A stretch of DNA of 5,469 nt, taken from assembly GCA_017629455.1 (NCBI GenBank), contig JAGBXE010000129.1:1-5469 (forward strand), written 5' to 3'. The notes under the pieces are model-generated. The model was not told where the DNA came from, made no database searches, and was given only the letters and a program-made list of their open reading frames with translations. Made by a program: the position numbers and the translations under genes. This stretch comes from Kiritimatiellia bacterium. GTDB lineage: Bacteria; Verrucomicrobiota; Kiritimatiellia; RFP12; UBA1067. Each line of letters begins with the position of its first letter. The stretch's first letter is position 1. Shown in pieces: positions 1 through 5,469 of the stretch.

Positions 1-1
1 A

Positions 2-58
2 GTTGTGCGCATCAAGGATCTTGCAACACGAACGGAGAGTGAATTGTGCATCAAGTAA
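2..58 (+). CDS. C-terminal end of an upstream gene (partial; possibly histidyl-tRNA synthetase)
   Basis: Frame 2 is open from the left edge to a TAA at 56-58 and reads VVRIKDLATRTESELCIK. It looks like a real protein end: it has a strand-like hydrophobic and charged pattern. It also runs into a well-formed ribosome binding site for the next gene, as expected in a compact operon. The stretch RIKDLAT resembles the last beta strand of many bacterial histidyl-tRNA synthetases, which often end in something like V-K-D-L-x-T-G-E-Q. With 18 residues this is only a suggestion, and the GEQ part is not conserved here. It overlaps the following methyltransferase-like gene by 13 bases. Confidence 0.45.
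   Translation, partial: VVRIKDLATRTESELCIK
34..39 (+). promoter_or_regulatory. Ribosome binding site for the methyltransferase-like gene
   Basis: GGAGAG lies 6 bases before the GTG at 46-48 and inside the end of the upstream reading frame. It supports the GTG as the true start. An in-frame stop at 40-42 also rules out any longer protein in this frame. Confidence 0.6.
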
Positions 59-480
59 GTGGCAGCGTGCGCACAAGTCTTGCTGTCGGCTTTCCCGACG
101 GCGCCCTGCCGCAGAATTTGCAGCAGTACGTAGGGCGTGCGCATCGCGCTATCTCGGTTGCCAACTCTTTTCCTTACGAAGATACCCAGTTCGAAATCGT
201 AATGATGGCGCCAGAGGCTGTCTGTGCCAAAGCTGTTCGCGAAGCTCACCGCGTCTTAAGGCCAGACGGCAGCCTTCTTTTTACGGTGCCTGAAAAGACA
301 CGCAAGCAAGACGGGTTTACTCTTCCTGAAATCTACAAGATTGTTCGCGAAGGCTTCAACATCGTAGGCTTGGATCGTCCGCCATGGTGGCTTTTCGGCT
401 GCCGCGGTCGTACAATCTCTATTTGCGCGAAAAAGAAAAACTGGAGAGCGCACACAAACGTATACCGTCCTTACTCATGA
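46..480 (+). CDS. Small class I methyltransferase-like protein without a recognisable SAM-binding motif I
   Basis: This 144-residue protein starts at GTG, supported by the GGAGAG upstream and the in-frame stop at 40-42. Residues 41-54 (SFPYEDTQFEIVMM) resemble the 'LPF-D-xx-FD-hV' strand 4 region of type 11 SAM methyltransferases. Residues 63-83 (AVREAHRVLRPDGSLLFTVPE) match the following 'E-xx-RVL-P-G-G-L' helix and strand very well. The N-terminal glycine-rich SAM loop (DxGxGxG) is absent, and the protein is shorter than the usual 200-250 residues. The start is sound, so this looks like a natural short form rather than a clipped one. The C-terminal part (92-131) is rich in Trp, Pro and basic residues and ends in a Lys-rich tail. 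It sits in a rightward operon: it overlaps the upstream gene by 13 bases and the Sel1 gene by the ATGA. Catalytic activity is uncertain, and the substrate is unknown. Confidence 0.75.
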   Translation: MHQVSGSVRTSLAVGFPDGALPQNLQQYVGRAHRAISVANSFPYEDTQFEIVMMAPEAVCAKAVREAHRVLRPDGSLLFTVPEKTRKQDGFTLPEIYKIVREGFNIVGLDRPPWWLFGCRGRTISICAKKKNWRAHTNVYRPYS

Positions 481-1199
481 TACTTGCCGCCATACCTTTA
501 ATTTTTGCAATATCCTCCGCAGACGCGGTGGCCGCTCTCCTCAATTCTCCCAATTCGTGTAGCGCGCGCACGTATGCCGCGGCAAAGAAAAAAGTATTAA
601 GCGACGCTGAAAAAGGCTATCCACTGCAGCAATTTGTAATAGGCGTTACGACCGACGACGAGGCATTGGCAAAAAAGTTTCTTAATGCGTCGCGCAATAA
701 AATACGCACGATGGCAGAATCGAAAAACAATCCCCTATCGTGGTATTTGCTTTCGATGGAATCGAACGATATGAGCATGCTTAACAAGGCCGCAAAACTC
801 GGCAATGTTCAAGCTCTCAATGCTCTAGGCACAATTATGATTCGCCAGGCGTTCGATACGTCATTAACTCCTTCAACAAATAGTGTCGAGAAAGCGCTTA
901 AATCGGCATATGCTTGTTTTAACCGTGCCGCCGAACAAAACGATCCTAATGGTTTTATAAACCTCGGCACATGCTACCTTAAGGGGTTCGGGTGCAAGCA
1001 AGATATGGCACTTGCGTTTGAGTGTTTCCGTACTGCCGCGCAAGCCGGCCACCCTGAAGGAATGGACAACCTCTCGGCCTGCTACCAATTCGGGCATGGA
1101 GCAGCGAAGGACGATGAGCGCTCCTTGTTCTGGGCAATGAAGGGGCGTGCTGCACGCGGCGACAAAGCCGCGGAGAAGTGGCTTCAAGAACGCAAATAA
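477..1199 (+). CDS. Exported Sel1-repeat (SLR, TPR-like) protein
   Basis: This 240-residue protein starts at the ATG that overlaps the preceding stop as ATGA, which suggests translational coupling. Residues 1-19 (MILAAIPLIFAISSADAVA) form a hydrophobic segment with AxA sites at about 17 and 19, consistent with a signal peptide, although it has no N-terminal positive charge. Residues 20-105 are helical and not recognised. Three Sel1-like repeats follow: a degenerate one at about 110-153, a clear one at 157-191 (LGTCYLKGFGCKQD, then A-x-x-CFRTAAQAGH) and another at 193-229 (LSACYQFGHGAAKDDERS, then WAMKGRAARGD). Sel1 repeats form alpha-solenoid scaffolds for protein-protein contacts, so a binding or assembly role outside the cytoplasm is likely; the partner is unknown. 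The frame is open upstream to an ATG at 384, which would add 31 residues including a Lys-Arg patch before the hydrophobic segment. No good ribosome binding site stands directly before 477, so the start is not fully settled. Confidence 0.82.
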   Translation: MILAAIPLIFAISSADAVAALLNSPNSCSARTYAAAKKKVLSDAEKGYPLQQFVIGVTTDDEALAKKFLNASRNKIRTMAESKNNPLSWYLLSMESNDMSMLNKAAKLGNVQALNALGTIMIRQAFDTSLTPSTNSVEKALKSAYACFNRAAEQNDPNGFINLGTCYLKGFGCKQDMALAFECFRTAAQAGHPEGMDNLSACYQFGHGAAKDDERSLFWAMKGRAARGDKAAEKWLQERK

Positions 1200-1233
1200 A
1201 ATTCAATCATCCAATTAACACATTTTTTAAGTT

Positions 1234-2016
1234 ATGCGAATTTTGATGATTGGCGATGTTGTCGGCGGCCCCGGCAGGCGAATTCTAAAAGACGGAATCA
1301 AAAGCTGCCGCGACGAGCGCGCTATTGATGCAGTTATCGTAAATGCAGAAAACTGCGCGGCTGGCTCTGGAATAACTCTTGCTCTTGCAAAAGAAATTTT
1401 CGCATCAGGAGCCGATGCAATTACTCTCGGCGACCACACATGGGGCCAGAAGGAATTTGCAGGTCAAATAGGCTCCATTCAAAATCTTGTAAGGCCTGCT
1501 AATTTTCCACCCAACTGCCCAGGGCGTGGCTGGACAGTAATAACAACGCCCACCTTCAGTTTTGCAGTCGTAAATCTGCAAGGGCGCATATTTATGCAGA
1601 ATGCCGACTGTCCTTTTAGAACAGCCGACCGCATACTCGAAGAGATTCCAAAAGACCTTCCTATCTTCGTCGATTTCCACGCCGAAGCCACAAGCGAAAA
1701 AATTACGCTCGCGCATTATCTTGACGGGCGAGTAACAGCCATCGTCGGCACGCATACACACGTTCAAACTTCTGATGCAATGCTTCTGCCGAAAGGTACG
1801 GCATACATGACCGACCTTGGGATGGCGGGGCCTTACATTTCTTCAATCGGCCGCGACTTAGTGCCCGTTACGAAAAAATTCGTGAGCGGAATACCTGCAC
1901 GCTTTGATGTTGCCTCTGGCCCTTCAACGCTTGAAGGAGCTATCATCGACTTTGACCCGCAAACGCGCAAGGCCTCGTCCATCGAAGCCTTCCGCATTCG
2001 CGAGAGCGCCGTATAA
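1234..2016 (+). CDS. ymdB: TIGR00282 / YmdB-type metallophosphoesterase
   Basis: This 260-residue protein matches the family's usual length, with no indels obvious by eye. Family landmarks appear in order: MRILMIGDVVGGPGRR (1-16, Asp8), NAENCAAGSGIT (37-48, Glu39 and Asn40), LGDHTW (65-70, His68), NLQGR (114-118), DFHAEATSEK (147-156, His149) and VGTHTHVQT (171-179, His174 and His176). TDLGMAGP (193-200) follows. In Bacillus subtilis, YmdB (not the unrelated E. coli YmdB macrodomain protein) is a di-metal phosphodiesterase that hydrolyses 2',3'- and 3',5'-cyclic nucleotides and affects biofilm and sporulation decisions. A cytoplasmic phosphodiesterase role is inferred here. Position 67 is Asp, where B. 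subtilis has a metal-binding Asn (GNHTW). The start is firm because a stop at 1228-1230 precedes it in frame. No strong Shine-Dalgarno sequence is visible. It lies 34 bases after the Sel1 gene and may share its transcript. Confidence 0.95.
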   Translation: MRILMIGDVVGGPGRRILKDGIKSCRDERAIDAVIVNAENCAAGSGITLALAKEIFASGADAITLGDHTWGQKEFAGQIGSIQNLVRPANFPPNCPGRGWTVITTPTFSFAVVNLQGRIFMQNADCPFRTADRILEEIPKDLPIFVDFHAEATSEKITLAHYLDGRVTAIVGTHTHVQTSDAMLLPKGTAYMTDLGMAGPYISSIGRDLVPVTKKFVSGIPARFDVASGPSTLEGAIIDFDPQTRKASSIEAFRIRESAV

Positions 2017-2102
2017 TCGAATAGCCGAATATGGCAACCTTCTTGCCCTTCCACTGAAGATGCGTCTCTTCTCGTCTAACTTCTAAATTTCAATACTTGT
2101 AT
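2017..2102. other. Convergent intergenic region, no gene seen
   Basis: These 86 bases separate the ends of two convergent genes. The only internal symmetry I can find is a 5-base inverted repeat, GAAGA (2056-2060) and TCTTC (2067-2071), with a 6-base spacer. It has no following T-run on either strand, so it is a poor terminator. No promoter-like pair, tRNA or repeat is apparent. Confidence 0.6.
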
Positions 2103-3515
2103 TTACGCGATAAAAACGCCGTCAGAAATAAGCTTCGAACGAAGTTTTTTAGCATCAAGCGAGCGCGGCGAAACTCCCGCTTGTACAGAGAGAGCCGCCG
2201 CGGTGCCTGCCGCCTGACCCGTAACCATACACACAGGAATGAGTCTTACGCGATCAATCAAATTCGGCGCAACCCCCATCGCGCGCCCGGCGACCAGCAG
2301 ATTCTCGACGCCCGTCGGCAGGAGCGTGCGATATGGAATCTGGAACGCGCCGCGCGAAAATGTGTCGTCACCACTCATGCCGATAGCATCGTCAAAGCAT
2401 TTATGCGCATTAGATTCTTCCATTGACAGTATGTAATCTGTCTTAATAAGGCGCGATGCTCGAACACCAATTTGCGAACATGAATTGAGCATATAAGTCT
2501 CTTCAAACCCAGGCGTCTTGCGCATATTCTCAACTAATTGCCAGCCTTCTTCGCGGTGCGCGAACTCTGCTGCAGTAAGGTCCTTCACCGACAGCCCATT
2601 TCCTTGAGGCCCCAGGCGATTGCGCCAGAATACTCCACCAGGAGCAGGCTCGTTCGCTACCGCAGGAAAGCCTTCAGTACCTGCCGCTTTACGCTGATCA
2701 AGCGTTGCGCGCCCTACATTTCCAAGGCGATAAACAAAGCCTAGATTGTGCGTAATCTGCCTAAACTCTGCGCCAGCCTGAAACGAAACATCACCATCGC
2801 CTGTGCAATCTATAACGCGCTTTGCCAAGATCGCCTGCCTACCTTGCTTCGACTCAAAAACAACGCCACGGACAGTTGAGCCGTCCATGATCGTATCAAC
2901 GCCCCACGTGTGGAAAAAGACTGAAAGATTCTTTTCTGCTCGCACCATTCTGTCGAAAAGAATTTTAGCCCCTTCGGGATCAATTGTCGGCTGATACGGG
3001 CCATGACGACGATCTGTCATATAAACGTGCGAACCCATCGCCTCAGCCTTGCGCATAAACTCTTCGCAGATGCCGCGCGTCACAAAGCGTTGCTTGCCAT
3101 AGCGCTCACCCTCGGCAGTTCCTATGATAATCAGCACAAGTCCATTCGTAAAAAGACCACCGAGCGAACCGTAACGCTCAACGAGCGCAGTCTTTGCGCC
3201 CGTGCGCGCAGAAGCGAGCGCTGCGGCAACACCAGCAGGACCGCCGCCGACTACCACGACATCAGTCTCGTGGAAAAGCGGTATGTCGCGCGAAGGCTGG
3301 ACGATGCGCCCGCCGACGATCTTTGCGCTCGGCACATCCACCGGCATGGGTGCAATATCCTTAATGTAACGGCATGTGCCGTAGCGCGGATCGCCGATCA
3401 TCTCGCCTTGCGCACTTGAAGCCGGAGCCGCTTCGTCGCCGCGCACTACGCCTGCGGCTAATGCCGCCCCGCCCACACCAAAAGTTTTTATAAACTCTCT
3501 TACTGTTAAGTCCAT
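2103..3515 (-). CDS. FAD-dependent oxidoreductase (FAD_oxidored-type) with a Tat-like leader
   Basis: This 470-residue flavoprotein begins with a leader (1-34) built like a Tat signal: TVREFIK, a hydrophobic Gly/Ala stretch (12-24), then a polar part. The twin-arginine motif is incomplete because Val5 stands where the first Arg should be. The dinucleotide-binding fold follows: DVVVVGGGPAGVAAA (85-99) with GGGPAG at 90-95, Glu113 in ALVERYGSLGG as the likely ribose ligand, and the second FAD contact VIDCTGDGD (234-242). The C-terminal FAD motif is ENLLVAGRAMG (404-414) plus GQAAGTAAAL (433-442). These are hallmarks of the PF12831 group, whose members often sit in polysaccharide-use loci and mostly have no assigned substrate. 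The gene starts one base after the stop of the glycosidase gene, so the two are co-transcribed. It may oxidise a sugar or sugar-derived alcohol made by that neighbour, but this is inference. No clear terminator follows it. Confidence 0.92.
   Translation of the reverse strand: MDLTVREFIKTFGVGGAALAAGVVRGDEAAPASSAQGEMIGDPRYGTCRYIKDIAPMPVDVPSAKIVGGRIVQPSRDIPLFHETDVVVVGGGPAGVAAALASARTGAKTALVERYGSLGGLFTNGLVLIIIGTAEGERYGKQRFVTRGICEEFMRKAEAMGSHVYMTDRRHGPYQPTIDPEGAKILFDRMVRAEKNLSVFFHTWGVDTIMDGSTVRGVVFESKQGRQAILAKRVIDCTGDGDVSFQAGAEFRQITHNLGFVYRLGNVGRATLDQRKAAGTEGFPAVANEPAPGGVFWRNRLGPQGNGLSVKDLTAAEFAHREEGWQLVENMRKTPGFEETYMLNSCSQIGVRASRLIKTDYILSMEESNAHKCFDDAIGMSGDDTFSRGAFQIPYRTLLPTGVENLLVAGRAMGVAPNLIDRVRLIPVCMVTGQAAGTAAALSVQAGVSPRSLDAKKLRSKLISDGVFIA
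2133..2150 (+). terminator. Possible weak intrinsic terminator for the rightward operon
   Basis: CTTC (2133-2136), a four-base loop, then GAAG (2141-2144) is followed at once by six T residues (2145-2150). It begins about 117 bases after the YmdB stop, inside the 3' end of the convergent oxidoreductase gene. The stem is only 4 to 5 pairs, so this could be chance. If real, it would end rightward transcripts after they cross the tail of the opposing gene. Confidence 0.3.
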
Positions 3516-3516
3516 T

Positions 3517-5469
3517 TTATTTCGCTCCCTTCAAATATTCAAGCGACTCTACAAAACCGCCTGGTCTATTCTGTTTCTCCCATAATTTGCGGTAAATTTT
3601 TTCAAGCTTTTCAGGGTTTGGCGATCGGCCTTGCGCATTAGCTTCCATCAGGCGGTACAAGAAATCGATAGTTGCAAAATCATCACGTATCCACTCTGGC
3701 GCATTTTTTAGATCGGCCTTTGAGCGTGCCTGCCGCCAGACGGCAAGCGCGTCTTCCGGTATGGTCTCGCGCTTTTTTGCCGCATAGCAACGGTGCAGAA
3801 ACCGCATGTCTGAAGTCTTCTCCCAGACGTCGCCCGCTTCGAGCAGCGCCTCGCCGATTCGCGCGCCGGCGATCTTGTCGACCTCTTCGGCCAACTCTCC
3901 GCGCGTAAGCTCGCGCCCTTTCACCAACGACGAAGCGTAAACGAGCGACGGAAGCGCGACAATCCACGGTTGGTGGTGGCCCAAATCGCCCCAGTCGCAC
4001 AAAAGAAGACCTTCCGCGCCATGACGGCTACCAGCAGTAAACGCCTCCTTAATATTCTCCATCATATTGCGTGTCCGCCCCGAAGGCCCGCACCAACCGC
4101 TCGTTCCAGGGCAGACATAGAAACGAACTTCGTCGGCTTCAAGCTTAGCGGCCTTCTCTTCAAACTTATCGTTGCCACCGCCGGTATAGCCGTACACTAG
4201 CGCAATCATGTCCTTTGGTATCTCGCGGATAAGTTCAGGATATTCGAAAATCGCATCAGCCCAAAACATTGACTCGCGTTGGCGCACATACGCTAAAGTG
4301 CGCACGGCAAGGACATGATCGATATAGGTTCTTGCATATCCATCTTTAGCAACCTTCGCGGCACTTCTGCAATTCTTATCCCAAAGATCATAAACTTCGT
4401 CGCAACCGATATTTAAATACCGCCCAGGGCAGGTTGGAAGCAATTGATCGTAAAGACCGCTTAAGAAAGAAAGGCTCTCGCCGCCAGACGCCACAAGCGT
4501 AACTGGGCCGCGGCGCTTTTTCATCTTAGGTGTATCGATTACCGCGCCGCTAGGGCATTCGGCCAGTTTGCGGCGGTACTCGTCAACCTCAAACCAGCGC
4601 TCCATGTGAGCAAACGAATTTTGACTCGGCACTAGCTCAATGCCGCGTGATTTGCAGTATTCATAAAGTTCACGCATTTCTGCAGGCGTCATGGGGCTGC
4701 GGCCGTTCCATGCCTTTTCATGCCCCTTGTAAGCAAAAGCACATTCCATATAAAGTTGGAGCTGCGTATAGCCAAGGCGCGAAATTATATCGACAATACG
4801 CTTTAAAGACGGCATCGTCGGCACCTTTCCGCGCGCGATGTCCAATTGGTAGCCTAGCTGAAATGGACGCTTGGGCGGCGCATCCAGGCGATAAAGTGCC
4901 GCGTTTCTAAACTCTGCATCCTTTGCAATCTGAAGATGAAAACGGTTAGCTCCTTCGGGCACACGCAAAAGAGCACTGTACTTGCGCCAATTGCCTTCCA
5001 CCCCGTCCTCGGGGCGAAGCTCCACTTTCCTTACTCCACTTATCTCCCAGTTCCACGCCGTGCCGCGCTGCCAACGCAAAATAGGCGCACTCGCACCTTC
5101 ACGCATTTCGATAGATACGGCAAATATGTTTCTATTCGTAATCTGCTCACTCGTAATAATCGACGTTACCGACGGGTGGCGAATAGGCTTAACTTTTGAA
5201 AGCAAATTTTCACTAGATGGATCTGAACGCAAGCGGGCAAGTTCTCTCTTAAGAAAGCTATCTTGGTCTTTCGCTAGACGTAATTTTGTATCAAGCCCCA
5301 AATGCTCATCCCACGTCTGCCTCGCCATAAAGGAATTCCACGGCTCCATCTTTCCGTCAAGATCATTGCCCCAGTCGATCATGGAGAATCGCTCGCCGTA
5401 GATCCAGACGTATTCGTCAGATGCGCGAACCGCAGCTTCAAGATCGGCACGGAAAGCGGCATCCCGCGA
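3517..5469 (-). CDS. GH20-type glycoside hydrolase, N-terminus outside the window (partial)
   Basis: The frame is open to the right edge, giving 650 residues without the true start. The Met at 5380-5382 is internal: the 29 codons before it read as genuine protein (for example RASDEYVWIYGERFSMIDW, continuing past that Met). Counting that Met as 1, residues 1-60 are Trp-rich, then helical. Residues about 62-168 look like an all-beta accessory domain. Residues about 173-490 are the catalytic barrel: FQLGYQLDIARGKVPTM, YMECAFAYKGHEKAW, VPSQNSFAHMERW (251-263) and LNIGCDEV (323-330). Asp328-Glu329 correspond to the GH20 pair that positions the substrate acetamido group and donates the proton. MFWAD (372-376), CPGTSGWCGPSGR (424-436) and DWGDLGHHQPW (463-473) are also typical of a bacterial GH20 subgroup. 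A helical tail follows. The likely substrate is a beta-linked N-acetylhexosamine, not proven. The Arg that usually precedes the first barrel strand in GH20 (R-G-x-x-x-D) is not seen. The flavin oxidoreductase gene follows directly, so this is the first visible gene of that operon. Confidence 0.88.
   Translation of the reverse strand, partial: SRDAAFRADLEAAVRASDEYVWIYGERFSMIDWGNDLDGKMEPWNSFMARQTWDEHLGLDTKLRLAKDQDSFLKRELARLRSDPSSENLLSKVKPIRHPSVTSIITSEQITNRNIFAVSIEMREGASAPILRWQRGTAWNWEISGVRKVELRPEDGVEGNWRKYSALLRVPEGANRFHLQIAKDAEFRNAALYRLDAPPKRPFQLGYQLDIARGKVPTMPSLKRIVDIISRLGYTQLQLYMECAFAYKGHEKAWNGRSPMTPAEMRELYEYCKSRGIELVPSQNSFAHMERWFEVDEYRRKLAECPSGAVIDTPKMKKRRGPVTLVASGGESLSFLSGLYDQLLPTCPGRYLNIGCDEVYDLWDKNCRSAAKVAKDGYARTYIDHVLAVRTLAYVRQRESMFWADAIFEYPELIREIPKDMIALVYGYTGGGNDKFEEKAAKLEADEVRFYVCPGTSGWCGPSGRTRNMMENIKEAFTAGSRHGAEGLLLCDWGDLGHHQPWIVALPSLVYASSLVKGRELTRGELAEEVDKIAGARIGEALLEAGDVWEKTSDMRFLHRCYAAKKRETIPEDALAVWRQARSKADLKNAPEWIRDDFATIDFLYRLMEANAQGRSPNPEKLEKIYRKLWEKQNRPGGFVESLEYLKGAK
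3525..3531 (-). promoter_or_regulatory. Ribosome binding site for the flavin oxidoreductase gene
   Basis: On the minus strand AAGGGAG lies 9 bases before the ATG at 3513-3515. It sits within the last codons of the glycosidase gene. It supports this ATG as the start and fits translation of both genes from one message. Confidence 0.65.

Noticed and set aside
3..293. Plus-strand frame 3 open frame of 96 codons
   Set aside because: Its product is Arg/Cys/Ser-rich and it overlaps the methyltransferase-like gene, which has a clear family resemblance and a good start site.
384..476. Extended N-terminus of the Sel1 protein from ATG 384
   Set aside because: It overlaps the methyltransferase-like gene by 97 bases and puts a non-signal-like stretch before the hydrophobic segment. 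The ATGA overlap at 477 is the simpler start, though the choice is not certain.
1405..1767. Minus-strand open frame of 120 codons
   Set aside because: It is antisense to the strongly conserved phosphoesterase, and its sequence is not protein-like.
2056..2071. Inverted repeat GAAGA and TCTTC as a bidirectional terminator
   Set aside because: The stem has only five pairs and there is no T-run on either strand.
3003..3419. Plus-strand open frame of 138 codons
   Set aside because: It lies wholly opposite the FAD-binding part of the oxidoreductase gene, has an Arg/His/Ala-rich composition and shows no recognisable domain.
3517..5382. Hydrolase as a complete 621-residue protein starting at 5382
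   Set aside because: The 29 codons upstream to the window edge are open in frame and read as convincing protein, so this Met is internal.
4982..5401. Plus-strand open frame of 139 codons
   Set aside because: It is antisense to the hydrolase gene, has no ribosome binding site that I can see and no family features.

Overview
The window suggests a chromosomal segment of a bacterium in the Verrucomicrobiota–Kiritimatiellota–Lentisphaerota area. That placement is an inference. It rests on three things: a polysaccharide-type glycosidase next to a flavin oxidoreductase that carries an export-like leader, a Sel1-repeat protein in a housekeeping-looking operon, and mixed, moderate base composition. 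No rRNA, tRNA or phylogenetic marker is present to settle it. I saw no mobile element, CRISPR array or RNA gene.

Left half (1-2016, + strand). Four closely packed genes read rightward. The first is the last 18 codons of a gene whose body lies outside the window; its tail weakly recalls histidyl-tRNA synthetase. Next is a 144-residue methyltransferase-like protein that lacks the usual SAM-binding glycine loop. Its start overlaps the upstream gene by 13 bases, and its stop overlaps the next start as ATGA. The third gene encodes a secreted or periplasmic Sel1-repeat protein. After 34 bases comes a TIGR00282/YmdB-type metallophosphoesterase, well conserved except for Asp where the family usually has Asn in the metal site.

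Centre (2017-2102). This is a short convergent intergenic stretch with no gene. A weak hairpin plus T-run just beyond it (2133-2150) could end rightward transcription.

Right half (2103-5469, - strand). Two genes read leftward and are separated by one base, so they are almost certainly an operon. The upstream gene is a large glycosidase whose C-terminal part is a GH20-type (beta-N-acetylhexosaminidase-like) barrel with the Asp-Glu catalytic pair. Its reading frame is still open at the window's right edge, so the protein is longer than the 650 residues seen here. The downstream gene is an FAD-dependent oxidoreductase of the FAD_oxidored type with a Tat-like leader that has lost one of the two arginines. 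The pair fits glycan catabolism: the hydrolase would release a sugar and the flavoenzyme might oxidise it or a related compound. The substrate cannot be read from the sequence.

Nothing here amounts to a clearly new system. The most interesting points are the two-gene hydrolase/oxidoreductase unit, the unseen N-terminal domain of the hydrolase, the SAM-loop-less methyltransferase-like protein and the altered metal ligand in the phosphoesterase.
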